From Oscheius onirici (Eukaryota; Nematoda; Chromadorea; Rhabditida; Rhabditidae), in NCBI GenBank assembly GCA_932521025.1, contig OW051470.1:1426001-1490000 (forward strand): DNA of 64,000 bases, written 5' to 3'. Shown piece after piece: positions 11,073 through 22,329 of the stretch; positions within the stretch are counted from its first letter, which is position 1, and the number at the start of each line of letters is the position of its first letter. Below the pieces are notes generated by a model that was not told the origin of the DNA, ran no database searches, and saw nothing but the letters and a program-made list of their open reading frames with translations. The translations under genes were made by a program, and so were the position numbers.

Positions 11073-11387
11073 TATACTGGTCAAGTCATAGTGCATAAGA
11101 CAAATTGAATCCGTCTACGACGGCTTTCACCGTCCGTCATAGAAGAAACTTTTTTTCTGAGCTACTCGAAGTTTAAAAAGTCGCTACCTTTTTTGCTACT
11201 ACCCTGACACTTGTTGCGACCATTTGAGGTCCCGGACAAACATAAACAAAAAAATTTTCCTATGAAAAAAAACCACCACAAATAACCTAGAAAAATAATT
11301 TTGGGTCGATATGTTTGTTGTAACACGAGAAGGTAGACGAGCCAACAGTCCCAGACTTTACTTCCAGACACAACTAACACACAATCC

Positions 11388-12046
11388 ACTTTAAATTGCT
11401 CCCAGGTCTGTGTGTGTGTCTGTTGGAAGCTTTAATTGGCAATCAAAATGGAGCAATTTGTGCGCACAATTAAGGGGAAAGGAGTTAGTGTAACAAGTTT
11501 AGACAAGTCAATTTGCAAGTGCGTGGACTTTGATTATTTTTGACTGGGGATAGTTTCCAGAAAGTAGAGAATCAAGTGCGGGTTAGGAATACGGGAAAGC
11601 GTTCAAGGGGGTTTTTACTATAACTTTAGCTCCAACGGGGTGAACAAGAGAAGAGGGATAGGGGAGAACAGGAGCACGGACAGGGATACGAGAAAACCGG
11701 GAAGGGCAGAGCACACTGCAGAATGCAAGGGTGGACAGAGAGAAAGTGTCGAGAAATTAAAAACAGAGGGACAGGGGACAGAAGGACAGAGATCTGTCTC
11801 TGTACTTTCAGACCTTGCAGATTGTCTTTTTGGTTCGTGCACAGTATTTAAGCTACTCTTATCTATTATTTGATCTGGAGGGGGATCAAACAGCAAACTG
11901 TTAACATTATGTTTTGAAAAGAACAAAACTAAGTCACTTAGCCCCGGAGGGGCGTAGCACAACTTGTAATAATAGATGTCTTGTCACATAGGAGATTAGA
12001 TGGGACACGTGTTGACTTGTTATCCCGCTCCACAACATCTCCCCCA
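11388..12046 (-). mobile_element. LTR-like sequence (family A, copy 1)
   Basis: The segment from TTTAAATTGCTCCCAGG to about the GGTGGGGGAGA purine tract at 12.04 kb is repeated at 18.95-19.53 kb. It lies directly after a degenerate gag-like frame read on the minus strand, and the purine tract at the junction fits a polypurine primer site, so I read it as a 3' LTR in minus orientation. A variable GGACAGAG minisatellite sits inside. LTR identity is inference from position and repetition; the exact ends are uncertain. Confidence 0.55.
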
Positions 12047-12905
12047 CCAGATTGAACGTCCTTCCATATCGGTTTCTTCTTCGGCCTCAAGTCCTTAGTC
12101 CGTGGTTTCGGCTCCCTGTTCACTTTCGAAAACGTGATCTTCGTGTCGTCCCTCTTCCTCGACTTCTTCTCCGACTCGTCCTTCTTCTTCGGCACACTTG
12201 TTGTCGTTTTCGAATCTCTTGTACTTCCATTGACGCTGGATTCGTCCCTTGCCCAGCCACTCAGCCATGTACGGCGAGACTCCTCCATTTGACAGCTTCT
12301 TCTTGTCTTCCACATTCGCTCCACTATCCACCACATCCGCATCATCAACCGTCTCCACCATCAGCATCTCTTCAGCATCCATCGAAGTATCGGCTTCGAT
12401 CATCTCCACTTCAACATCTCCCTAATCTTCTTCAAGAAGGTTCTCCGGTCCACATATCCACTTCCACATCTTCTGCATCATCTCTTCTTGATGCTCTTTC
12501 TGTATCCTTTCGTTACGTTCCTGCTGCTCCTTCAACTGCTCCATCAACATCTTCACTACGTCATCTTGAGCTTGTGGAATCGTCTTCTTTGGGGTCCTCT
12601 TCCTTGGTCATCCTTCCGGATACTACTACGGAGAAGAAGCTCTCCAAGACATTCTCGTCTCTCTCAAAGTTTCAACGATCTGTATCTCTGAAGTCCTTCC
12701 AACCGGCTACGGTCTCTTCGGCACAACTTGTCGAGTCATCAGTCTCTGTGGAGCTGTGGGAATAGACTCTTTGGGTACAAACTGTTCCGCTCTGGTTGAA
12801 TTTAAACAGACTGGGCAGCTAACAATTTTGGTGGTTGATTCAGAAGATTCGTTGGAAATGGAATCGGATAGGAAACTGCCAGCGACTGGAAGAACCATTA
12901 CCTGA
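12047..12905 (-). pseudogene. Degenerate LTR-retroelement internal region (gag-like)
   Basis: Minus-strand frames, broken by stops and shifts, include a coiled-coil stretch rich in Glu, Gln and Lys (KEQQERNERIQKEHQEEMM) and a basic C-terminal stretch leading into the purine tract next to the LTR-like sequence. No reverse transcriptase or integrase motif is visible, so only part of an element remains. Plus-strand open frames here are shadows. Confidence 0.45.
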
Positions 12906-12988
12906 CGACAAGAAGAGCCCGGAGCTCAGTGCAGGCCAAATACAGGTCCAATTACAAGTGACTATAAAACTCATAATCAATTTCTTTT

Positions 12989-13773
12989 TTGGTTGTACTG
13001 CAGTAGGCGCCAGGCTTGTTGATTCTGGGTTGTTGCGCTGCGGCCAGGTTGGACTTTGCGGCGGGCTAAAAAAAAATCATTTTGCATTTTTTTTTGATTT
13101 TTTTGTTTCCAAATACGTCCCCCGATTAGATTTAGTTTTGCCATCAGAAAAATTGGAAGAAACTCGAAAACTGACAATGAAAATAGAAAAAAACTGCTAT
13201 TTTTACCGAATTTCGTCAAAAATTCGCATTTTCTTCTATTTTTGTCGTCAGTTTTCAATTTTCTTCCAATTTTTCTGATGGCAAAACTAAATCTAATCGG
13301 GGGACGTATTTGGAAACAAAAAAAAATCAGAAAAAAATGCGAAATGAATTTTTTTAGCCCGCCGCAAAGTCCAACCTTGCCGCAGCGCAGGTTTTCAACA
13401 AGCCTGGTAGGCGCCTACCTTTGTTCAAAATTTTTGGCGCCAATCAACTCCAAATCGCGTTTTTCACCATTTTCTTTCCATTTTTCACGTTTCTAACCGG
13501 GATTATTGAATTCAGCGTGTAAAACAACCCCCTGGATGAGGAAATTAGTCGAAAATATTCAGAAATATAAAAGCTGTCGGAGAGCTGGCATATAGAGAAC
13601 AATCGGCTATTTGGGTCGATATTTCGATAAATTTTTATGCCCAGATACTTGTTCTACACGCTGCACTTAATAAAGATGCTTGCAAACGCGAAAAATGAAA
13701 GAAAAATAGTGAAAAACGAGAAATCAGGCTAATTTGAACGAAGGTAGGTGCCTACTGCATGGAGTACAACCAA
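12989..13773. mobile_element. Outer MITE, hosting a second element
   Basis: Ends TTGGTTGTACTGCAGTAGG and the diverged inverse CCTACTGCATGGAGTACAACC bound about 390 bp of own sequence plus the nested element at 13011-13406. Its interior word TTCAGCGTGTAAAACAACCC also occurs, inverted, inside the MITE at 60.6 kb and in diverged form at 50.4 kb, linking three otherwise different elements. Confidence 0.6.
13011..13406. mobile_element. Foldback hAT-type element (GGCGGGC family) with exact 8-bp target duplication
   Basis: The element starts CAGGCTTGTTGA and ends TCAACAAGCCTG, and is flanked on both sides by GTAGGCGC (13003-13010 and 13407-13414). Nearly the whole length is one long palindrome, with the strongly conserved arms GACTTTGCGGCGGGCTAA and the inverse. 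An 8-bp duplication with CAGG termini is the hAT signature. Two more copies lie at 23.5 and 59.8 kb. Confidence 0.8.
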
Positions 13774-14390
13774 AAATCCATAGTGACTTTGGGTCTCGCA
13801 ACGACGCACCGCCCTTCCTCACAGTCCTTTAATTTTCGCATTTCTTTTTCCCCCAAATTTCCTGGCCTATTTTTTAGTTGCTGTCAATTTTTGGCGGATT
13901 TCTATCAAATCTATTGCGGAAAAGGCTGAAAACAATCTTCTATCAATTCACGATGATGTTCGTAACAGCAACGCCTATTTCATTTGTAAAGTATTTTGTT
14001 GTGCTTTTTAGGCTTCCGATGACCCAATACAGCTACTGCTCTTTATAGTATTAGGGTTTTCCAAGACGTAGGCTATGTACTTCGTTCCTAACAACATTTC
14101 TCATATCTTTACTGAAATTTGAGTAAAAACTGGACAAAATCTAGTTGGCTTCGTTAGTCCACAGTGCTAATACAAACCTTGTGAGTTTTTACGCCCCAGC
14201 TGCCATTCTTTACGACGTACTCTACACTTCTCGTCGGTTTTTAATCCAAACGGGCCCAGTTTCGCCTTTCTCCGTTGTCCTTCTTCCCTTTTTTCTTCGA
14301 ATGAAAATTACTTTGTTTTATTTATCAACGAGTAGTTATTGAATTACTCTCCCCTTTCACAATTTTCTCATCAATTCTTTTTCAGACAGA

Positions 14391-17308
14391 ATGGTCTTGC
14401 TAAGAAAGAAGAAGGCTGTCAAACAGGCCGAAGAAGATAGCGGCAAGAAGAAGAAAATCGTCAAAAAATCAGTGAGGTTTTCCCAACCTTTGTGTGCTGT
14501 AGAAGAAGAGCCGATGAGGAACGGCTCCGAGACCGTGAAACAGCCGCTGAAGAAGAAAAACAAGCTCACAGCAGGTCCCCTCTTCGATGAAGTTAGTTTC
14601 TTCAAATCTTCCCCTATAAATTTGAATTGTTCAGCCAGAAGCAGCGACTCCATCATCGAAGAAGGCCAAAAGTCAGGACATCAAGCGTGCCCAGCTGTTC
14701 GACGATGAAGAAGATGACGAGGAGGACATGGATCTCGGCGATTTCGAGGACGATGAGGACGAGGTCATGGACGACAATTTTGACGGGTCCTCTTCGGCTG
14801 AAGAGCCAGGAAGTGACGACGATGAGGACGAGCTCCCGATCGAGAGAAAGTCGAAGAAACTTGACGAGAAGAAGGCCCAGATGGAGTTTGTCGTGCTGAC
14901 AGTGCCCTCTAAAAAGTTTTGTTTAGTGCCGAAAACGCCGAAGAGCTCCAGCTCAACATTGGAGGACAGGAACGCGTCGAGCTGCCCAGTGTGGACGAGG
15001 TCGAGAAGGAGCTCAGAGAAGTCCCGAATCTGCAGATTATTCGTGATCGCGTCAGAGATGTCATTCAGGTGTGTTTCTTATCGAGGCTGCTTCTTCAAAT
15101 TTGTTCACTTTTGTCGCGGGCAGCCATAACCTGACAGGTCACCGTTGTTCTTGCTGTGGCAAATTTTACTCCTGCAAATTTTCTCGGCCACATGCCTCCA
15201 GCCCAGTTTTCTGGGCCCAGTCTCAGCCTGCCCGGCAAAGGGGGCTCCCTATGTCTTGTCGCTAGCCGCCCTTGGAGGTGTCCGAGCCATTGAGCCTTTT
15301 CGGGCCTCCCAATGCCACCTAGCCCATGGTAACAATGATCCTCCATTCCCTTTCCCTGCGCTCCTCTTCCCCCCCCCCCCTCCCCGCGAGATTCAACCCA
15401 ACCTCACCGTTGCAGCAAAAGTAGCGGGATTCGAACGTTCCAGCCTGAATATTCGGAATTCGCACCAATGAGAAAATTCTCCAAAATTGTTTACTCTAGC
15501 TTGTCAATAGCTAGAAAAATTACCCCTTCAATAATCTCCCAATTTCCAGGTTCTCGGTGACTTCAAGGCCCGTCGTCAAGATGGCCGCAGCCGCGACGAC
15601 TACGTCGCCATTCTGACCAAGGATCTCTGTGCCCAGTACGGATACAACGAGTATTTAATGACCAAGTTCATTCAGCTCTTCCCCAATGGCAACGAGGCAA
15701 GTGTTTCACAACTTTCTGTCTAAACGATTAATTTCCAGCTGCTGGAATTCCTCGACGCCAACGATCAGGCCCGTCCCGTCACAATCCGAACCAATACGCT
15801 AAAAACGCGTCGTGGAGATCTGGCCAAGGCGCTGATTGCCCGCGGAATGAACGTCGACCCGGCAGCGTCGTGGACCAAGGTCGGACTCGTCGTTTACGAC
15901 AGTCAGGTGCCGGTCGGAGCCACGCCGGAATATCTCGCTGGCCACTACATGATCCAGGGACTCAACTCCTTCCTGCCCGTCATGGCCCTGGCCCCGCAGC
16001 CTGGAGATCGTGTCCTCGACATGTGCTCAGCTCCGGGAGGAAAGACGTCACATATTGCTGCCCTGATGAAGAACAGCGGAGTTCTCTTCGCTAATGACCT
16101 TAACGTAAGTTCTCTTTCCTATATTTTTTCCTTAATTACCCATGAAAAGCTCTTCCAACGCTGTCTAAACCATAATTTTTCAGTTCGATCGTACCAGAGC
16201 CGTCATCGGAAATTTGCATCGGCTCGGAGTCAACAATGCCGTCGTCTGCAACCTAAACGGTCTCGAATTCGCCAAGGTCTCTCCGAACGGCTTTGACCGT
16301 ATCCTGCTCGATGCCCCGTGCTCCGGAACCGGAGTCATCTGGAAGGATTCGTCGGTAAAGACCTCCAAGTCGAGTCAAGACGTCCAGAAGAAGTCAGTTT
16401 CATTATCCTTTCCAATAAACAATCAATTTCTAGGCACACAGTCCAGCGCGAACTGATTCTCTCGGCCCTGGACGCGTTGGATGCCAGCTCTCCCAGCGGC
16501 GGATATCTTGTCTACTCGACCTGCTCCGTCCTGGTCGAAGAAAATGAAGCGGTCGTCAATTATGCCCTTTCGAAGCGACACTGCGAACTCGTCCCGCTCG
16601 GGCTCGACGTTGGAGTTGAGGGATTCACAAGGTGAGCTCTTATTCAGTGTTTATGGCTAAAAGATTTGAATCCCAGAGTTACCTCTATCTATTCATTTTC
16701 AGATTCCGTGAGTATCGTTTCCATCCGTCGTTGAATCTCAGCCGACGCTACTATCCCCACGTGCACAATATCGACGGATTCTTCGTAGCTAAGATCAAGA
16801 AGCTCTCCAACGCGAAACATGGCAAAGCTACAGTCGATATTGTGAGTTAATTGTCTTCCTTCCATTTAATCAAGGAATTGCAGGAACACAACGAGAAGAT
16901 GGAGGAGAGGAAGAGCTCAGAAAATGGCGAGGCGAAGAAGAAAGGCAAGAAGAGAAAGAACGAGGAGGAAAGCGACGACGAAGAGGACGACAAGCCCGTG
17001 AGATCTGCAGGAGTTGGACAGAGGCAGGCTAAAAAGAAGCGCAATCAACGAAAACAGCAAGAGAAAGTCGCCAAATTTGCCGAAGATGATGGCTTCAATA
17101 TGGTAAGCTTTTCTGTTTCTATTTTCCCAAAATCTTTCGAAAACCTTTGAAAATAATACATTTTTAGGTCGGAAATGTGGCCAAGCCTAAGAAGGAGAAG
17201 ACATTCAAGTCTAAGGTTCCGAAGAGAGCCGCAGCTCGTACCGGAGCCAGCAAGATTAAGAACAAGAGAAAGAAGATGTTGGCCAAGGTAGCCCCAGCAG
17301 TCAAGTAA
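14391..17308 (+). CDS. nsun-1: NOP2/NSUN1 ribosomal RNA cytosine-C5 methyltransferase
   Basis: Ten exons give 670 residues: 14391-14591, 14635-14885, 14927-15068, 15550-15696, 15739-16104, 16184-16392, 16434-16631, 16703-16841, 16884-17102, 17168-17308. All phases agree. The N-terminus is Lys-rich then very acidic, typical of nucleolar proteins. The catalytic region has the SAM-binding motif [14 protein letters not shown], the motif DAPCSGTGV and the STCSV motif holding the catalytic cysteine, plus the family block [12 protein letters not shown]. The C-terminus is a basic Lys/Arg tail. The enzyme makes m5C on large-subunit rRNA and is needed for 60S ribosome assembly in the nucleolus. Intron 4 begins with GC (GAG|GCAAGT), a permitted GC-AG intron. 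Intron 3 (15069-15549) is much longer than the others and carries inserted GC-rich sequence. Identification is secure from the motifs and overall length. Confidence 0.95.
15095..15470 (-). other. GC-rich insertion in NOP2 intron 3 with a B-box-like end
   Basis: The segment is much more GC-rich than neighbouring introns and contains a C-run (15370-15383). On the minus strand it has a B-box-like GTTCGAATCCCGC near 15430 followed by an 83-codon open frame. It could be a SINE or non-LTR fragment; no second copy was found in the window to confirm this. Confidence 0.3.
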
Positions 17309-17466
17309 GCCACTCATTCTCGTCGTTGATTGTTACACGTTATATATCTTGTTCCCCCGTCGTTATCTTTTGAAACTTGTTGTTGACCCGTTAATTGTTA
17401 GTCATTTTGCCTTCAAATCATAAATCTTTCATTTCGGAAGGTCTGCTTTAGGGACACTTTATTGAC

Positions 17467-18735
17467 TCAATTGAACTTTTGCGAAATAATGTGCTCGATA
17501 ATGTCGTCGACCATATCTTCTCCAAAAGCCAGTTCGCGACTCAGGGCTGACAGGAAGACGGGCTCATTGAATCTGCCAATCATGCTAGCATATCCTGCCT
17601 CTACCATTGCGTACGTTTCCATAGCATGGTCGTACTCGTTCTGAAGACCACGAGCAAAAACCAGTTCTTTGACTGATCTGAAAGATGAAATTGGTACAGT
17701 CCTCTAAAAAGCCTAACTCTTCGTCGCGATCCCTCAGCTTTTGCAGCCAGTGATTCGAAAAGGCGATCAAACCGTCGTAGACTTCCTTACAGCCCGGTAG
17801 CGAAGTTAAAACGTTGAGCCAAGCCAATGTGGTGGAACAAGAGAAGCGTGTGAAGAGAAGTATGCTTCGGGCAATCTGAAAGGTTAAATATGCGTTTCTC
17901 TGTCTACTGTTACCCCCAAAAAACGTTCTATCTCCCAATCTCTGTCAATCAACCCGTCTGCGGCGCCTCGTCACAGCCCAGCAGATTTCACCAACGCCAA
18001 AATCTAAGTTTCGTCTTACTGTCGAAGGCGATGTTAAGCTCGCTCTTTTTAGACTCGAAAACCTTGAATTGAGCTGCGGTTAGGCTATATTGGTATAATG
18101 TGAAAAATATGTGACTGGAGTTCAAATTCGTTTTGTTGACAAACCAGACGACTTCTTCGCCTGGCGGCCTCGTAGCACCAAACTTACAGAGTCAGCCACA
18201 GACACCCTATCTTTTTTATAGTTTAGATAGAAGTGAAATCCTAGTGACAAGCAGTCCCGAATTCGAGCTGAGTCTGCAAGCCTGCCTCTCTTCCTGTTTC
18301 ATATATGCTAGCATACTTACCACTTGGATCGACTCCTTTTCCGAATCCAACTTTTGAAATTTCACTGCTAGGCGACAGTTTGTTCTTTCATCTCGAAAAA
18401 TCTGCTTTCCTTCGTAAAACTCGAACAGTTTTAGGACGAGAGAAACTTCCTCCGCTTGTTCAAAGTATCTCTCAACCAAGTCCAGCATACTTTTACAAGT
18501 ACGGGCCAAGTTAACTTGACTGGAAGCAGGCATCTAAAGGTAGGAAACTGCTGATAAAATACTGCAAAAATCGACTGACCTTGTTCCGAATCTGAAACAA
18601 AAGTCCGTAAGGGAGAGACTGAATAGGAAATGGTTCTATCGGTTTCGAGAGTTGAACGGAGAGGTCTCTAACTTCGCTGCAGATAGATCCCACAACTCCA
18701 TGAGGAATATTGGAAGAGGAGAGGAATCCGGCCAT
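17467..18735 (-). CDS. F-box-like protein, copy 1 of a local family
   Basis: Four exons in minus order (18735-18580, 18533-18321, 17875-17718, 17677-17467) join in phase and give 245 residues. The N-terminal part reads LPYGLLFQIRNKMPASSQV, then LARTCKSML, the leucine/proline pattern of nematode F-box domains that bind Skp1 in SCF ubiquitin ligases. The rest is unknown except for a conserved C-terminal block, ELVFARGLQ, then SRELAFGEDMVDDIIEH, found again in the copies at 20.5, 31.4 and 32.4 kb. The 213-nt second exon has exactly the same length as in the paralogue at 21.5 kb. F-box assignment is by eye and moderate; the gene itself is well supported by frame and splice agreement. Confidence 0.75.
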
Positions 18736-18944
18736 TCTTGAGAAGAAATATCTACTGAGAACAATGCAATCGGGGCCGTAAAATGGAAAAAAAATGCGCT
18801 TTATGGAAGCACGATCTGATAATATTACCGCTTTTGGATGCTTTGAATACTAATAGCAAATTATGGGATAGCGGCATACAAATCTGTGACAGACTCGCCA
18901 GCTTGTCTAGCCAGCGCCTGAGACTTTTTTCCCAGCGACTTTAT

Positions 18945-19525
18945 CCACTTTAAATTGCTCCCAGATCTCTGTGTGTGTGTCTGTTGGAAGCTTTAATTGG
19001 CAATTAAAATGGAGCAATTTGTGCGCACAATTGAGGGGAAAGGAGTTAGTGTAACAAGTTTAGACAAGTCAATTTGCAAGTGTGTGAACTTTGATTATTT
19101 TTGCCTGGGTATAGTTTCCAGACAGTAGAGAATCAAGTGCGGGTTAGGAATACGGGAAAGCGTTCAAGGGGGTTTTTACTATAACTTTAGCTCCAACGGG
19201 GTGATATCATAACTGGAGAACAGGGATAGGGGAGAATGCAAGGGTGGACAGAGAGAAAGTGTCGAGAAATTAGAAACAGAGGGACAGTGAGGCAGAGGGA
19301 CAGTGGGACAGAGAGACAGAAGGACAGAGAGTGACAGAGGGACAGAGAGGGACAGAGATCTGTCTCCGTACTTTCCGACCTTGCAGATTATTGTTTTGCT
19401 TCGTGTACAGTATTTAAGCTACTCTTATCTATTAATTGATCTGGAGAGGGATCAAACAGCAAACTGTTAACTGTTATCTGTTTTGAAAAGGACAAATCGA
19501 AGTTATTTAGCCCCGTAGCACAACT
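18945..19525. mobile_element. LTR-like sequence (family A, copy 2)
   Basis: Same orientation on the plus strand and same content as 11388-11960, from TTTAAATTGCTCCCAG to GTAGCACAACTTGT, with a different number of GGACAGAG units in the middle. No coding sequence adjoins it, so it reads as a solo LTR or truncated copy. Confidence 0.6.
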
Positions 19526-19530
19526 TGTCT

Positions 19531-19970
19531 ATTTTAAATTGCTCCCAGGTCTGTGTGTTTGTGTGTCTGAAGCTCTAATTGAGGATAAGGAGGGGAGCTT
19601 TGTGCGCAAATTAGTTTTAACAAGTCGTGACAGGTAAAGCAAGTGCGTGAAGGGTTCTTATGAGTTTCTTTGGAGGGTCAGGGAGAGTGACTGGAGCAGA
19701 GTGACAAGGGGAGAAGGGAAGGGACAGTAGGACTGAGACTCACTGAAGCTAGGAACGGGCCGAGCGACCCGTTCAGGTCCTCATTTTGAAATTAGGCTTG
19801 AGAGGGATTGGGTTCCAATACAATTTCGATAGTTTCTTTAAAGGGTCAGGGAGCGTGACTGGAGGAGAGTAACAAAGGAGGAATGAAAGGAAACTAGGAC
19901 TCCGCGATAAAGCGAAGTCATGAATTTCTACTTTAACCCTGGAAGGGCGTTGCCAACCTTGTTCTTCTCT
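19531..19970 (+). mobile_element. LTR-like sequence (family B, copy 1)
   Basis: Begins TTTTAAATTGCTCCCAGG like family A but continues with different sequence, including CGGGCCGAGCGACCCGTTC, and ends near CTGGAAGGGCGTTGCCAACC. An inverted copy lies at 38775-39218. The shared first and last segments with family A suggest related LTRs with exchanged middles. Confidence 0.55.
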
Positions 19971-20088
19971 AAAGTTGGACCAACACTTTCTTCTGCAGAG
20001 AACATTTTCTATTCCTCTATCTCTGTAGTAGCCTGTCAACCTCATTTTCGCAGAAGAAAGCTTCTTGCCCTCCAAACATCTTATGCTT

Positions 20089-20325
20089 GGGACTACGTTT
20101 ATCTCTCACCCTTTCGTGATAGCACTTTTCTAATATTCTGTCCTCATTCCCCTAATGAACAACAAGTCTTACAAGAGACACCCAAGAGACACCTATTTGG
20201 AAAACAGAGGGAAAAGCTTTTTCTTTTTTTTTCATTTTTAAACTTCACCGTCCCTTTGACGAAATATTCCATTTCCTGGGCATACGAGAAGAATTCTTCT
20301 CCTACCCTCATTACTGAATATTTTT
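20089..20325. repeat. Direct repeat, left copy, flanking the second F-box-like gene
   Basis: The stretch from TACGTTTATCTCTCACCC to GGGCATACGAGAAGAA is repeated in the same orientation at 22056-22325 with small indels. The pair brackets the F-box-like pseudogene. Confidence 0.65.
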
Positions 20326-20512
20326 GATCAAAACGTGTCTCTGCTCTACGTGATGACTGGAGCAGAGTGACAAGGGAAGAATGAAAGGGAAACTGGAACC
20401 AAGAGCCGGTTAAAAAGAAGTGATAGGAGAAGACAAGGAATTTTTAGCCCTGGAAGGAAATCTTTGTTGAACAAATCCCACAATCACACTGAACTATTCA
20501 AAATCTATCGAG

Positions 20513-21834
20513 TTATATGCGAATATATTTGATCATGTCGTCGACCATGTCTTCTCCAAAAACCATCTCGCGACTCAATGCTGACCGAAATATATGTATG
20601 TGACGCTCCCTAGTCCTATATCCTATACCATCTTGGACCATTTTGTAAACTTTCAGCAAAAATTTATATTCGTCATGAAGTCCTCGAGCTAGAACCAGTT
20701 CTTCGACTTCTCTGTAAAGCAGAAAAATTAATGCAATCCGTTAAACAGAAACCGACACTTTGTCTCGACTCTTCAACTTCTGTAGCCAATGATCCGAAAA
20801 GTCTATCAAACCATTATAGACTTCTTTACATTCTGGGTGAGTGAAGTTATAATTTTTTCGAACGGTTATATCTCATTGGACGATTAACAGGGATGGGCGG
20901 ATACCGAATTTCCGGAGAGCGCCAATTTGAATTTGACGGCGCACCAACTCGTAATACATACAGCCTGCGTATCAACATTTGACTACGGTAGTTGCCGATA
21001 CGCAGGCCCTATGTATTACCAGTTGGTGCGCAGCCAAATTTAAATTGGCGCTATAGAGTAGAATATTCATTTTGCCATAGGCAAAACATCCGGATCCGGT
21101 CTCCCCCCATCCTTGACGGTTATAATTGGACAGAGCCGACGTTTTTGTTCAGTCTCATTTTGCTAGTTTTTCAAAACAGGTCTGAAAAAACACCGTAGTC
21201 CACGGATAGTAAAAAAAACTGCCGATTTTGACCAGACTCGTTGCGCAAAAAAAAGGTCAGCAAAAAAATGCAAAAAACATAAGCCTAGAAGGAATCGAAC
21301 AGTTGTTAGATTATTAACACATTCGGGAGGATAACCAGTAGTTGGGCTCGTTTTTAGTGATGTTCTTCAAAATTCTATTCATTGCCGAGACTACGAATTT
21401 GTCAAGCTAAAAATTTTGGTTTAATTTAAAAAGTTGCCTGCAAATTGTTGATTTCATTTATCGAGGTATTAGGCCGGATGTATCGAGTTTCCTCTGTTAA
21501 ACTAGGACGAAAAAGACTTACCATCTGGATCGGCTCTTTCTCTCGATTTAAGTTTTGAAGAGACATAACTGTGCGACAAATATATTTCTGGTTCCGAAAG
21601 ATATCATTGCTGTCGTAGTAGGCGAACATTTTCACGACGAGAGATACTTCTTCCAATTGCTCGAAACGCTTTTTTGTTAATTTTCGCATCCAATTGCTTG
21701 TTATAGCCATTCTAACTTGACTGGGAGCTGACATCTGAAAGAAGTTCAAAGAAAATGAAAAAGTTACTAACTTTGTCACGAATCTGGACCATAAGTCCGT
21801 AAGGAAGAGTGCTGAGGGGGAAGATTCCAGCCAT
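20513..21834 (-). pseudogene. F-box-like paralogue, copy 2, disrupted by a hAT MITE
   Basis: Minus-order pieces are 21834-21772, 21734-21522, about 20860-20757 and 20713-20513. The start MAGIFPLSTLPYGLMVQIRD matches copy 1, as does the 213-nt second exon and the final block SREMVFGEDMVDDMI. The third exon matches only from about TECKEV onward (PECKEVYNGLIDFSDHWLQ): its 5' half is replaced by a MITE at 20888-21115, and an in-frame TGA lies between. Unless an alternative acceptor rescues it, the gene is dead or truncated. The product would otherwise act like copy 1. Confidence 0.6.
20888..21115. mobile_element. hAT-type MITE (CAGGGATGGGCGGATAC family)
   Basis: Left end CAGGGATGGGCGGATACC, right end the diverged inverse (CCGGTCTCCCCCCATCCTTG). 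Flanks ACGATTAA and ACGGTTAT match at six of eight positions, as expected for an aged 8-bp duplication. The core holds inverted arms with AATACATACAGCCTGCGTATC. It interrupts an exon of the F-box-like paralogue. Confidence 0.75.
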
Positions 21835-22055
21835 TCCTGAGTGTGATAACTGAAAGAAAACTGGTCCGCTTTGGATTTGAATACGGTTCCAAAAAGCGAA
21901 GCAACATTGTTCTGCGATCGATTTTTGCTTGGTATGACGATTGCAGAGGTTCAGGATAAAACTTCAGAACAGCAATCCTTTTAGTCGGTGAAATAGCAAC
22001 ACATGAGTCATTTTCTCGAAAAAAAAACTTTTTCATACACGACACGTCCGTGCTT

Positions 22056-22325
22056 TGAACTACGTTTATCTCTCACCCTTTCGTGATCGCACTTTTCTAA
22101 TATTCTGTCCTCATACCCCTAATGAACAACAAGTCTCCCAAGCTGCACTCTTTCTTCAGCGATATCTTTTTGAAAAACAGAGGGAAAAAAAGCGAGCAAA
22201 GACTGTTGCTGTATCGATTTCCGATTTCTCATATATATTCTTACGTGGCTACCATTCACATTATTAAAACTTCACCGTCCCCTTGACGAAATATTCCATT
22301 TCCTGGACATACGAGAAGAGCGTCA
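22056..22325. repeat. Direct repeat, right copy, flanking the second F-box-like gene
   Basis: Partner of 20089-20325, same orientation; it carries an extra 30-40 bp near 22200. The unit contains AACAACAAGTCT and the end ATTCCATTTCCTGG. Confidence 0.65.
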
Positions 22326-22329
22326 TGAA

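Noticed and set aside
12052-12765. Plus-strand open frame of 237 codons
   Set aside because: It is the complement of a degenerate gag-like coding region; the plus peptide is low-complexity Leu/Ser/Pro/His and has no splice support.
17990-18080. Possible extra exon of the F-box-like gene (VFESKKSELNIAFDS on the minus strand)
   Set aside because: Including it breaks the phase with the next exon; skipping it gives a continuous frame matching the paralogue's exon order.
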